NCBI GenBank assembly: GCA_036873135.1
Contig: JAPTYO010000005.1
Coordinates: forward strand, 14,672,166 to 14,736,165
Direction: 5' to 3'
Length of the DNA stretch: 64,000 nt
Source of the DNA: Clarkia xantiana subsp. parviflora
Lineage: Eukaryota > Streptophyta > Magnoliopsida > Myrtales > Onagraceae
The translations under genes and the position numbers were made by a program. This document shows positions 32,922 through 43,370 of this stretch, one piece after another; within the stretch, counting starts at the first letter, position 1; every line of letters starts with the position of its first letter. Below the pieces are notes generated by a model. That model saw only the letters and a list, made by a program, of their open reading frames with translations, was not told the DNA's origin and made no database searches.

Positions 32922-35900
32922 ATGGCAAGCAACGAGCAGCCACCGCCGACTAAGACAAAGAGAAGAGGACCAGGACGTCCAAGGAAAACTCCGGCTCCGG
33001 AGTCAAGCATGAGACCTCCTCCGCAGAGAACCCCTCCACAGAGCCAAGGTGAGGCCTCAGTAGCCTCGTCCATGCCAACTAGAAGCATACACTCTCGGAG
33101 TAACGCGCAAGGGGGCACACAGCAAACCAACGCTCCTCCAGGCTTCGCCCACCAAACCTTTAATACGCAGGAGCAACCATACGGAATGCCAAACGCGGGA
33201 GCATACAACCAAGCACCAGGGGCACAGACTGCGCCTACAGTCACCCCGGAAATGATGGCAGCACTCGAACAGCTGCTTCATCTAAGAGAAGCCCTGCGCA
33301 ACCAAGGATACGGGGCGCCACCGCCCCCACCCGCGCAGCAAGCGAATATGCCCCCGCCACCAAGGCAGGCGCCTCCGACGAATGCACCTCAGCAGAGAGG
33401 CCCTACAATCTCAAAAACCCCGATCTTTCACGGGAATGCACAGCAGAGCAGGCAGTTCCCCCAGCAGTGGACAAGACAGGAGCTTTCGCACTCCCAAACA
33501 CCCTACCAAGCAGGGCCATACAATGAAGAAGCCTGGAGGCAGCCGTCCCAGACATTCCAGGGATATCAAGGTGGATATTCTCAGTATAACCCGACGCAGG
33601 CGCAATTTCCCCAACAAGGCGCAGGCATGGGACAAGAAGCATACCCCCAAAATCAGGATAACCCAATCACCGGGTTGACGGAGGAGATGCTTGAAAAGCT
33701 GATTGAAAAGAAGATAAAAGAAAGGAAAATGAGAGGGATAAACACATTGGTGGACACCACATCCCACCCTTTCACTGACGAACTGGTGTACAGTCGCGTC
33801 CCAGACGCACTGTATAATCTAAGACCAGAAAAATACCGAGGCAAGGGAGATCCAATAGAGCATGTGCAGCAGCATGAAGTAATGCTTTTGGGAAGGACAG
33901 ACAACCCTCACCACATAGCCATGACGTTCCCCCAAACGTTAGGCGGACCAGCCGCACACTGGCTCTTCTCCCTGCCAAAGAAAAGCATAGACTCGTGGCA
34001 GTCCCTCAAAGAAAAGTTCATCCAACGTTACATGGGAGAACGTTCGATTATCAAAGGATCAAATGCCTTGGATGACGTCAAGCAAGAGTGGAATGAGTCC
34101 CTCGCAAGCTACTACATCCGATTCAATCAAAACATCTCGGAAATCCAAACGAACATCGCAGAGACAGAAATCATCCATGCCTTTGTCAGAAACCTGGGTA
34201 GGCACGGGTACGACTTAGGCCAAAAGCTTTCTACAAGACCTGCGGAAACAATGGAAGAACTCGTGGCAAGAGTTAAAGAGTACATCGATGCTGAGCATTA
34301 CAAGATGACAGCACGGGACAAGTGGGGTAAGCCCGGCAACAAGAAAGATGAAAGCAAGCCAGGCCCCCCGAAGCAGAATCAAACCCCCCAACAAAAACAA
34401 TGGACTCCGCCCCAGAAAAGAACATTCAACATTGAAGAAGACAAGAATGCAGATGTCAACACCATCGAGCTGATCCCTTTGAATGCTCCCCTGAGCGTCA
34501 TACTGAAAGAAATGAAAGAGCAAAACCTCTGGAAAGAGCCATTCGGTTTCAGAAAGGGTCAGCTAGGGAAGGAGCAAGACAAGTGGTGTGAAAGCCACGA
34601 AGTCAACGGCCATGAAACAGACGACTGTAGAAGCCTTAAGTTCCAAATCAATCGAATCATACAAGAAGGCGGACTTAAGCACTACGTCGATCAGGGGGGA
34701 AAGATCGAAAAGGTGAAAAGAAAATTCACGCTAAAGGAAAAAGGAAAGGAGAAGACCACTGACAGCCCTCCTCCTAAAAAGAGGGGAGTCATTAATGTCA
34801 TTCATGGTGGTCCAGCTGCAGGAGGACAAGTCTCCAACACAAGAGATGTCTACGCTGCGCAGGCAAGCACACTCCCCAAGTATGGAAAAAGAAAGAAACC
34901 AGAAGAGGAGGACCTCGTGATAGGATTCTCGAGAAAAGACATGGCACACATCGTCTACCCACATGATGACGCGTTAGTAATAACGATGGAAATCAACGGG
35001 TTCGATGTCAAAAGAATTCTAGTCGACGGAGGAAGCTCGTCAGACATCCTCCATATTAACGTCCTCGAACAGCTGGGAATGAAAAGAGAGGACCTGGAGC
35101 CGGGAAATTTCCCGTTAGTAAGCTTTGCTGGAGCTGCTACATACCCACTGGGAATGATCACCCTTCCCACTGTGATAGGAGAGAGATGGAACGCAATGAA
35201 AGTCGACATCACTTTTGTGATCGTCGAAAGCCTTGGCGCTTACAACGGAATTCTCGGGAGAACAACGATAAACCCCTACGAGATGGTGCCTTCAACGGCA
35301 CATCAAAAGCTGAAATACCGCTTAAGAGGAGGAATTGGTGAAGTCTTGGGCGATCAGACAACAGCACGAAAATGCTATGTCAACGCCCTAAGATGCAAGA
35401 ACCGCCTGGACATTGCAGTCATTGAAAGGGGACAGTGTTCCAAATCTGAAGTCGAAAGGCGATTTGACGAGATGATGAGCAAAGGAGAAAGACTCCCAAC
35501 ACTTCAAACCCCAATGCTCCCAAGCATATGGGACATCAAACAAGGAGAGTCAGAATCCATCCAAAACTACTTCAAGCGATTCGCTATTAACGCAACTTCA
35601 AGTTTTGCAGACAAGTCAGCCGTGATCAATGCATTTTTTCTGAACATGAACTCACCCACATTTCTCCTGTTTGGACGAACACAAGGGTGGAGAACAACAA
35701 AATCTATGGTTGACCTAAAGGAGAAGATGGAAACGGCAATCGAAGTCGCAAATGAGCTGGGGTGGTTCAGCCCACCTGCAGAACACGAGGAGGCGCGCGA
35801 ACAAGAGCGTGCAAGACAAAACTTAAACAACAACCAAGATGGAGAATATACACCTCTAAACATAGAGGTGGAAGAGTTGTTCAAGACCATCCTGAAGGAT

Positions 35901-36098
35901 GTTTTACCTCCTCCAAGCGAGATCCGAATTGCCTTCCTCGGGAAGAATCCAGAAATGTGGTGCCACTATCACAACAAATGGGGTCACAGTACAAATGGCT
36001 GCCCCTCCCTTCGCAACAAAATCGAGGATCTCATCAAACAAGGAACTCTGCGCTCCCACATTGCATGCAGGAAGCCAGCTTTATCAAACCGTCACTAA
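32922..36098 (+). CDS. Tat-B gag-protease with an appended second gag half
   Basis: Open from 32724; the likely gag start is ATG 32922 (MASNEQPPP), giving 1058 residues. The N-terminal region has an AT-hook-like GPGRPRK and a long Pro/Gln-rich stretch. The retrotransposon gag domain follows (about 33840-34300: EHVQQHEVMLLGR, WLFSLPKKSIDSWQSLKEKF, ALDDVKQEWNESLASYYIRF), then a C-X2-H-X4-H-X4-C knuckle (CESHEVNGHETDDC, 34585) and retropepsin ILVDGGSSSDIL (about 35010) with YNGILGRTTIN. From about 35440 the frame continues into a second gag C-terminal half: IWDIKQGESESIQNYFKRF, a second CHHC knuckle CHYHNKWGHSTNGC (35963) and a stop. RT, RNase H and integrase are absent. The protease has DGG rather than DSG, so activity is uncertain. 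Gag should form the particle. Confidence 0.88.
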   Translation: MASNEQPPPTKTKRRGPGRPRKTPAPESSMRPPPQRTPPQSQGEASVASSMPTRSIHSRSNAQGGTQQTNAPPGFAHQTFNTQEQPYGMPNAGAYNQAPGAQTAPTVTPEMMAALEQLLHLREALRNQGYGAPPPPPAQQANMPPPPRQAPPTNAPQQRGPTISKTPIFHGNAQQSRQFPQQWTRQELSHSQTPYQAGPYNEEAWRQPSQTFQGYQGGYSQYNPTQAQFPQQGAGMGQEAYPQNQDNPITGLTEEMLEKLIEKKIKERKMRGINTLVDTTSHPFTDELVYSRVPDALYNLRPEKYRGKGDPIEHVQQHEVMLLGRTDNPHHIAMTFPQTLGGPAAHWLFSLPKKSIDSWQSLKEKFIQRYMGERSIIKGSNALDDVKQEWNESLASYYIRFNQNISEIQTNIAETEIIHAFVRNLGRHGYDLGQKLSTRPAETMEELVARVKEYIDAEHYKMTARDKWGKPGNKKDESKPGPPKQNQTPQQKQWTPPQKRTFNIEEDKNADVNTIELIPLNAPLSVILKEMKEQNLWKEPFGFRKGQLGKEQDKWCESHEVNGHETDDCRSLKFQINRIIQEGGLKHYVDQGGKIEKVKRKFTLKEKGKEKTTDSPPPKKRGVINVIHGGPAAGGQVSNTRDVYAAQASTLPKYGKRKKPEEEDLVIGFSRKDMAHIVYPHDDALVITMEINGFDVKRILVDGGSSSDILHINVLEQLGMKREDLEPGNFPLVSFAGAATYPLGMITLPTVIGERWNAMKVDITFVIVESLGAYNGILGRTTINPYEMVPSTAHQKLKYRLRGGIGEVLGDQTTARKCYVNALRCKNRLDIAVIERGQCSKSEVERRFDEMMSKGERLPTLQTPMLPSIWDIKQGESESIQNYFKRFAINATSSFADKSAVINAFFLNMNSPTFLLFGRTQGWRTTKSMVDLKEKMETAIEVANELGWFSPPAEHEEAREQERARQNLNNNQDGEYTPLNIEVEELFKTILKDVLPPPSEIRIAFLGKNPEMWCHYHNKWGHSTNGCPSLRNKIEDLIKQGTLRSHIACRKPALSNRH

Positions 36099-36462
36099 GG
36101 GAATAACCCTTCCCTTCTGACATGCACATACTCTATCTTTACTTTTCAAATGCTGAGCAGAACGTTTAGGATAGGAGATCAGTTGACTCCATCCATGCAC
36201 GTCCCTTGTAAATAAACAAGAAAACTAATGAAGTTCACTCCTTGCGTAGGAAATATCACTATGTAATGGCAAGCTTCCCCGGTCCAATACCAGGAACAAG
36301 CCACATACATCACCAACAAAGGCCCTAACCCTATACGCAGAAAGGGCAACCAACAAGAAAAGCCATCAAAAAGATATCGAAGCAAGACTAAGCAAGGCTC
36401 ATCATGACAAACCAAAACAAAGGACGTTAGACGCATACAAGGAGTTGAAGTATCCTCATAGC
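36099..36462. other. Spacer between gag and the repeat array
   Basis: No coding feature on the plus strand; the 132-residue frame on the minus strand (36179-36577) runs into the repeats and is not believed real. Confidence 0.5.
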
Positions 36463-37560
36463 AAAGATGTGAACGTACTAATCTATTCACATCCTTGCAA
36501 AAGTCGGGGGATAAACGGATCATTGGGAATCCTCCCTCGCAAACAAATGCAAGTGTCGGACGTACTAATCTATCCACACTTCGCCATCATACAAGGATGT
36601 GAACGTACTAATCTATTCACATCCTTGCAAAAGTCGGGGGATAAACGGATCATTGGGAATCCTCCCTCGCAAACAAATGCAAGTGTCGGACGTACTAATC
36701 TATCCACACTTCGCCATCATACAAGGATGTGAACGTACTAATCTATTCACATCCTTGCAAAAGTCGGGGGATAAACGGATCATTGGGAATCCTCTCTCGC
36801 AAACAAATGCAAGTGTCGGACGTACTAATCTATCCACACTTCGCCATCATACAAGGATGTGAACGTACTAATCTATTCACATCCTTGCAAAAAGTCGGGG
36901 GATAAGCGAATCATTGGGAATCCTCCCTCGCAAACAAATGCAAGTGTCGGACGTACTAATCTATCCACACTTCGCCATAATACAAGGATGTGAAAAAACT
37001 AATCTATTCACATCCTTGCAGAAAGTCGGGGGTTAAACGGATCATTGGGAATCCTCCCTCGCAAACAAATGCAAGTGTCGGACGTACTAATCTATCCACA
37101 CTTCGCCATAATACAAGGATGTGAACGTACTAATCTATTCACATCCTTGCAAAAAGTCGGGGGATAAGCAGATCATTGGGAATCCTCCCTCGCAAACAAA
37201 TGCAAGTGTCGGACGTACTAATCTATCCACACTTCACCATAATACAAGGATGTGAACGTACTAATCTATTCACATCCTTGCAAAAAGTCGGGGGATAAGC
37301 GGATCATTGGGAATCCTCCCTCGCAAACAAATGCAAGTGTCGGACGTACTAATCTATCCACACTTCGCCACAATACAAGGATGTGAACGTACTAATCTAT
37401 TCACATCCTTACAAAAAGTCGGGGGGACAAGCGGTTCCGTAGGAATCCTCCCTCGCAAACAAATGCAAGTGTCGGACGTACTAATCTATCCACGCTTCGA
37501 AAACAAACTACTATATCAAGTTTGTGAACGTACTAATCTATTTACATCCTTGTAAAGGAA
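36463..37560 (+). repeat. 129-bp tandem array of paired stem-loops with a constant loop (Tat-B)
   Basis: About 8.5 copies. Each unit has stem-loop 1: CAAGGATGTGAA (36592) and TTCACATCCTTG (36616), a 12-bp perfect stem. Stem-loop 2: AAGTGTCGGA (36551) and TCCACACTT (36573), a 9-bp stem with one bulge. Both close the same 12-nt loop CGTACTAATCTA. The connecting sequence contains GGATCATTGGGAATCCTCCC and CTCGCAAACAAATGC. Confidence 0.9.
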
Positions 37561-37936
37561 GACAAGCAGTTCAACATGGATCCTCCTCCTTACAAAGCCA
37601 CAGGTGCCGATAATACTAATTCATCCGCACCCCACCACCAACAGAGATGCAGTTTCCTAAGGAAAACCATCGGATTAAGGAAATCGACCTGTCAACAGAG
37701 CTACACTCTTCCAAAAGAGAACAAGTTATAGAGACAGCAATAAAGGAAGATGCAAAATAATACTAAGTATTATATCTTTCTAACATCTCATGTCAGGCAT
37801 ATATATATATAATATAGCAGGACTAAAAAGTAAAGACATCCAGCCAGCTTAAAAGTCGAGCCCAAGATGCAACCCGTCAAAATCTCACCCATGCAAGGGG
37901 AGCAACCATGTATACACAAGGAAAAACAAAGAAAGA
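37561..37936. other. Spacer after the array
   Basis: Contains one degenerate repeat end and a short TA run near 37800. It would be the 3' UTR side of the antisense gene. No gene seen. Confidence 0.5.
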
Positions 37937-39239
37937 TCAACCTGACCCGACGTCAGGAGCGCCAGAGCCAAACGCGTCAGCCATAAAAACATCACGCGCA
38001 GGGCTGCTGAAAACAACACGGCGATCGTCACCAACAGGGACGGACACCTGTCCCGTCAAACCACTCGCTCCGCCCACATCGCCCGCGCGGATCCTCGCAA
38101 TAGCCCCGAGGGCATAGCCAGTATATGGCCCAGTACTCTGAAAAGGAAAATCGGGGGCAAGAGAGTATATCCTCCTGAAGCAATCCACAGAGAAAGACTC
38201 CATGTGATCATCACGTGCCTTCTCGAGAAGTTTGGAGTAATCAGCTGTAGTAGGAAACTCAACCATCCCAAGCTGATCACCCAGGACAACATAAGACTCC
38301 TTAGTCTCCTTCAGCACCACAGCATGTGCCGCCTCGTCGACCTTCTCCTGGCGCAATAAGGCAAACAGCTCCGCCTCCAGCTGAGACGCACAATCCTGAC
38401 TTCCCTTGAGATCAGCGGAAGCCTTGGAAGAAGCATCTGAATATGCACGCGCCTTCTCCCTCAACACAACAACGCAAGCGCATCACACACAAAGAAACCA
38501 GACAAACATGATAGATCCAGCATAAAAAGAAAACAACGTACAGGAGCAAAGCCGCGCGAGCGACTCCTTAACACACTTCAAAGCAGCCTCAGGGTCACGG
38601 GGGCACTTCTTGCGGTCAGCCGGCGGAACAGACCGCTGAACCACACGCACACCGACAGCATGTGTGCTCAAGGAAACATCCTTGGGAAAGCAAATAGCAG
38701 ACTGAGAGTAGGGAGTCCACTCGTTCCCGGACACATCCCGATCAAGCCGACACATCAGATCAGACTTGCGAAGAGCTGGAGGGATAGGAACAACTACACA
38801 TCAAAAGCAAACACATTAGGAGAAGGCAAAACTATACCAGTACAACAAGAAGTCAACCACAGTCACCTGCCAAGGAAGGCACCTCCGCTGAACGGCCGTT
38901 CCCCGACCAGGGGGCAGGCATGGTCGAATCCGCATACATTGGCCCCTTCCCTTTGTCGAAGGAAGGAGCAAGAGGCATGCCGGCAGACGTCGACCTCTTA
39001 GGATCGCTCGGGGAACGGACGTCAGCATCATTCTCTCGGACAGGTACAACTCCCCCCGCCGTCGGGAATACCAAGCCTGCAAAGACAGCCACAAAAAGAC
39101 CATTAGCATGTTAACATGGGGAAAAATCTCAACGAAACCTTTAAAGGTACAAGTCCCATACCCGGGCCGACAGGAGGAGTGTCGCCGAGGCCGGGAACAG
39201 TCTGAGGAAATCCGCCTGCGACTCCGCCCTGTACACTTG
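37937..39239 (-). CDS. Antisense coiled-coil protein of Tat-B, N-terminus unresolved
   Basis: On the minus strand four exons can be traced: about 39239-39162 (Gly/Pro-rich; donor G|GTATGG), 39076-38867 (acceptor TTTGCAG; contains SFDKGKGPMYADS; donor G|GTGACT), 38793-38542 (acceptor GTGTAG; contains GNEWTPYSQSA and AVGVRVVQRSVPPADRK; donor T|GTACGT) and 38436-37937 (coiled coil, then LAPDFPFQSTGPYTGYA and a stop). The last three keep one reading frame. Middle domain and tail align with the Tat-A and Tat-C proteins. The large first exon of the Tat-C gene is not found upstream, so this copy is truncated or starts elsewhere. The last intron acceptor is uncertain. Confidence 0.6.
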
Positions 39240-39845
39240 GCGTCGTTTCCGGAAAACACAACGACAAGTCATGGCGTACCACTGTTATTCTAAGATCGTC
39301 AGTTTACAAGATTTGAGAGAGTCGTGTGAAGCACGTACACCTCCTACCAAACACGCACATCTGCGAAGCGCGTACACCTCCTACCAAACGCGCGTGCATC
39401 GACGCTCTAAGAGGAGGAGTAACACCTCTCGCTCAGAAACTAAGTATAGTAGCAGCGGACACTAGGTGCAGCACTGCGCGCACAGCATCGCAAGCCGCAC
39501 ACATCAACCACATTCATCGCAGTCCTTTGCAAGGACATCCAACCCAACGGGCCAACTGTCCGCATACAAACAGCTAGGGACCCTCCCGCTCGGGAGTCAA
39601 AGATCCTTACGCTCATCAAAGGCCTAGGCCACCTACTAATCAAATTTTCATACATTTGTGCAATATGACACAGGTATTCAAGCGCTCTACAAAGCGACAA
39701 GTTCAAGAGCTAGAGAAATCAAAGACATACAAAATGGGTTACAATTACCAAGATGCCATCCGACCACCTTTCGATCAAATTTTATCCTCAAAATGGCTTA
39801 AGGCTCCGGGGGCACATACAAGCAGTTCCTTACGAATCCTCCCTC
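39240..39845. other. Region upstream of the antisense gene in Tat-B
   Basis: No domain recognised on either strand. It holds two or three short direct repeats with ACACCTCCTACCAAAC(A/G)CGC (39338-39400) and probably contains the promoter side of the antisense gene. Confidence 0.4.
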
Positions 39846-40205
39846 GCAAACCAGGTAGCGGTCGCTAGACACACTCTACCTTGGGGAAAACCAGGTAGCG
39901 GTCGCTAGACACACTCTACCTTGGGGAAAACCAAGTAGCGGTCGCTAGACACACTCTACCTTGGGGAAAACTAAGTAGCGGTCGCTAGACACACTCTACC
40001 TTGGGGAAAACCAAGTAGCGGTCGCTAGACACACTCTACCTTGGGGAAAACCAGGTAGCGGTCGCTAGACACACTCTACCTTGGGGAAAACCAAGTAGCG
40101 GTCGCTAGACACACTCTACCTTGGGGAAAACCAAGTAGCGGTCGCTAGACACACTCTACCTTGGGGAAAACCAAGTAGCGGTCGCTAGACACACTCTACC
40201 TTGAA
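39846..40205. repeat. 40-bp tandem array (Tat-B)
   Basis: Nine copies with AAGTAGCGGTCGCTAGACAC and ACTCTACCTTGGGGAAAACC. CCA(A)GGTAG can pair with CTACCTTGG, and AGCG-gt-CGCT forms a small internal hairpin. Confidence 0.93.
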
Positions 40206-40315
40206 AACGCCAGGTAGCGGCAGCAACATGGATAGGCAGTCGCCTCGCCGACCTTTGACCGACGCCATGGAAGGACACGTCGCCTCGCCGACCTCTGGCC
40301 TTCTCCCTACCTCGG

Positions 40316-40550
40316 AAACATCAAGTAGCTGTCGCTGAATGCACCCAACTTCGGAACAACCAAGTAGCAGTCGTGGAATGCACCCAACTTTGGAACAACC
40401 AAGTAGCAGTCGTGGAATGCACCCAACTTTGGAACAACCAAGTAGCAGTCGTGGAATGCACCCAACTTTGGAACAACCAAGTAGCAGTCGTGGAATGCAC
40501 CTAACTTTGGAAAAACCAAGTAGCAGTCGGGGAACACACCCTACGAGGGG
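40316..40550. repeat. 39-bp tandem array (Tat-B)
   Basis: About six copies with CAAGTAGCAGTCGTGGAATG and CACCCAACTTTGGAAC. CCAAGT pairs with ACTTTGG. The unit is related to the preceding 40-bp array. Because 39 is a multiple of three, open frames run through it on both strands. Confidence 0.92.
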
Positions 40551-40654
40551 GGCAACTCCCTGTTCATATCAACCACCATGACGACACCTACTATACGTCG
40601 ACATCAAGCCTATAGTGACAACATGCGTGGCAACAAACAAGGAAAAAATTCTAA

Positions 40655-40735
40655 GTGTTGGAACAAGCGCGCACGTACTAGCGCACACATACAAGCGCGC
40701 ACATACAAGCGCACACATACAAGCGCGCGCATACT
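40655..40735. repeat. Short GC/AC-rich repeats
   Basis: About five copies of GCGCACACATACAA-like 14-16-mers. Confidence 0.8.
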
Positions 40736-40786
40736 CAGCTAGCACGCGTATGGATGGTAGTATGGTCATGAAAGAAAGAGCCAATC

Positions 40787-40985
40787 AAGGAACATTTTCT
40801 AAGTGTTCCACCATCTCAGCAGTCGACATGTGACTAGGTCTCGACTATCAAGGAACATTTTCTAAGTGTTCCACCATGTCGGCAGTCGACACATGACGAG
40901 GTGCCGACTGTCAGTGAATATCTCTAAGTGTTCCACCATGTCAGCAGTCGACACATGACGAAGTGTCGACCATTAAGAAATACTT
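40787..40985. repeat. 61-bp tandem hairpin array (Tat-B)
   Basis: About 3.3 copies. GGAACA-(TTTTCTAAG)-TGTTCC forms one stem. A second stem varies: CAGTCG/CGACTG in one copy and a perfect GTCGACAC/GTGTCGAC in another (40947-40970). Confidence 0.88.
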
Positions 40986-41844
40986 TCTAAGTATTTTCCT
41001 ATGACGGCAATCAACGGCAGTCAACAAAGATCAAACAACGACAACCATGGTGACGAATCATTAGGCTGGCGCTATCACGTCACTACAAGCACCTCTACTC
41101 CGGGGGCAATACTATATCAACAAGGGCCTCGACTCCCGACACATACGCTGCGAACATACTTCGTTCGTCAACGACACGGCGGATGTATCACACCTCGCAG
41201 GCTTAGAACCCGCGCATCCGTGATACACGCTCCCTCATAAGTGTGTAGGTAACCCTTTACCTATCTCTATTTTTTCTAAGTCTTTTAGTACATGACTATG
41301 CATCTTTTACACATACGTCATACACACGTCATCATCATGCATTGCACACATCCATGATTTACATCCATGACTTTTCATATCATGTCCGTTGCATGTGATT
41401 TGACAAACCCGGCCTTATTTCATTCACCCAAAACCGTCGTCCCGCCGTTATTGCGGCCGTCTCGGACGACGAGCTCCCGGAAACTATCGCATTGCATGAA
41501 AAACATTTTATCGAGACTTGCATGATTTATTATCACTTTGATACATTTAGTCGTGGCATGAACTTTCCATATTGCTTGGATCATCGTATGAACCCGAAAA
41601 ATTTCACGTGTGCTCACGCCTCATTTTTTCCAAAACCACATTTATCATATTACTAGTAGTCTGTTATGCTACTAACCCATCACGCAGTTATCAACCGTGA
41701 TCATCTCAAAAACTAAGGCAAGGAGCTCGTCTGAGCCGCGCACATCCACCCTTGGTAGGTCAAAACTCAAGGTGAGCAGACGACCCATATCACGCGTATA
41801 CCCTATCTTAGAATAGAGTTAAACAAAGGTCAAGCCATTATTTA
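40986..41844. other. Non-coding 3' region of Tat-B
   Basis: No gene recognised. It leads to the polypurine tract and 3' LTR. Confidence 0.5.
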
Positions 41845-41857
41845 ACTCGGGGGCAAG
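41845..41857 (+). other. Polypurine tract of Tat-B
   Basis: ACTCGGGGGCAAG directly before the 3' LTR; same core as in Tat-A and Tat-C. Confidence 0.88.
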
Positions 41858-42786
41858 TGATGGATATACGCATGATTCGGGCTCGGTTTTAATTATTCGG
41901 ACCTCATACACGCACGAGACCCACTACGAGACCCAATTTCGAGCTAACCGGGGTAAACCGGGCAAGTCGCGAACTTGCCCGGCACCCCGGGGGGCTTACC
42001 CGGAAAATTCCGGGTAAGCCTAGCCTACCCGGAATTTCCGGGTAAGCTAGGCTTACCCGGAATTTCCGGGTAAGCTAGGCTTACCCGGAAAATTCCGGGT
42101 AAGCCCCGGCTTGCCCGGAATTTCCGGGTAAGCCCCGGCTTGCCCGGAATTTCCGGGTAAGCCCCGGCTTGCCCGGAATTTCCGGGTAAGTCCAACACCC
42201 GGGGGGTGTCGCGCACACCCCCCATTTTGACTCGGACGTATACGGAGACCCGATTTTAACTAACTCCTATGTGTCCGAGACCTATGTTTCAAAGGCGCGC
42301 GCGTCCCGCTCGGGACAGCCGTCTGAGACGCGCGTCAGAGTCCTTTTCCCAAAGCTCTCCCCTGCACCCCGGTTCACATTTCCACATTGAACCGGGTCAA
42401 AACCGGTTTACGGTCCAAGGTTGCCTATAAATAGCCACCTTGGGGGTAAACATTTTCAAGTCATTCCAAAATCACTTTGGGCAAGAGTGGGAAAAGCTCT
42501 GACCTCTCTCTAGAAAACCCTCTCTTTCTCTCTCTAGAAGTCGACTAATGTTGATCGTCGGAGTGAGCACACCAAGCACCCCCCCCCTCTTCACGGGGAC
42601 TGCTTGGTAACGCTCCTTGCGCAGGTGCAGACAGACGACCTTCCAGAGAGCTCGAAGGACTTGCCCTCATTCAGAAGACGAAGTTAAGGCCCGCGCACGA
42701 CTTTAGAAGGCGGACTTAGCTCGCATCCAACCCGAAGATCTCGACGAGTTATCCAGCGGACAGCCCGCAATAACTTGGTCGAAACA
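41858..42786 (+). repeat. 3' LTR of Tat-B
   Basis: 929 bp; TATA box at 42426-42433. It differs from the 5' LTR mainly in the palindromic block. Confidence 0.93.
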
Positions 42787-43370
42787 CTTAATAAATTTAA
42801 AATTTAATTGAGAATAATTTTGGACGAAAGATTGGAACATTATTTAAAACATTTGTACATTTTAAAACATATTAGTAACAAAAATCATATATTTCAAACA
42901 CACTATATGATTTACATTTTCCCTATTTTTTAACCTCCCATAGTATACTAAACTAAAGTAAATACAATTTATAGTCTAGCAAAAGAGATGCGAATACTAA
43001 AACTTACAGCAGTACTTTTCAAGTCAAAAGCTCAAAACTTAAAATTGGTGAGTTTTTTTTCCCCCAAATGGATCTAATGAGAGTGTTACAGAATAATAAT
43101 AGGATCTTAAAGTATTACACAAAATAATGGGGTCTTAACTAAAATAAAGGGAGTCTGGGGTATATTTTTCTATAGGAATATACATAGAGTTCGGGAAAAA
43201 AACAATGTGATCTTACAAAATAATAATGGGGCGTTAGTGTCTTACAAAAAATAATGGAATATTAAACTAAAATAATTGGGTTACATATATATTTTTCTTC
43301 AGGAATAAATATAGGGGTCCCTATAAAAAAACTCAATAATGGGGTTACGTTTGTAACCCCATTATTACAT
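42787..43370. other. Spacer with two diverged 123-bp copies and a perfect hairpin
   Basis: 43115-43195 and 43238-43320 are diverged direct copies (AAAATAATGG, ACTAAAATAA, ATTTTTCT, GGAATA). At 43335-43366 a 14-bp perfect stem AATAATGGGGTTAC / GTAACCCCATTATT closes the loop GTTT. It reuses the AATAATGGGG word of the direct copies. Confidence 0.6.

Larger units (their letters stand above)
31835..42786 (+). mobile_element. Tat-B: large Ty3/gypsy (Tat) element with gag-protease and no RT or integrase
   Basis: 10,952 bp. LTRs 31835-32735 and 41858-42786 are nearly identical outside their palindromic repeats, so insertion is recent. Flanks ATTAA and CTTAA agree at four of five bases. Order: 5' LTR, primer binding site, duplicated 5' module, gag-protease-second gag half (to 36098), 129-bp hairpin array (36463-37560), antisense coiled-coil gene (39239-37937, minus), hairpin arrays (39846-40985), polypurine tract, 3' LTR. 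No RT, RNase H or integrase is present anywhere, so it depends on pol from another element. Confidence 0.9.

Noticed and set aside
32849..33767. Minus-strand open frames of 74-131 codons under Tat-B gag
   Set aside because: They are shadows of the GC-rich, Pro/Gln-rich gag coding strand.
40307..40581. Overlapping 76- and 80-codon frames on opposite strands
   Set aside because: Same effect in the 39-bp tandem array of Tat-B.
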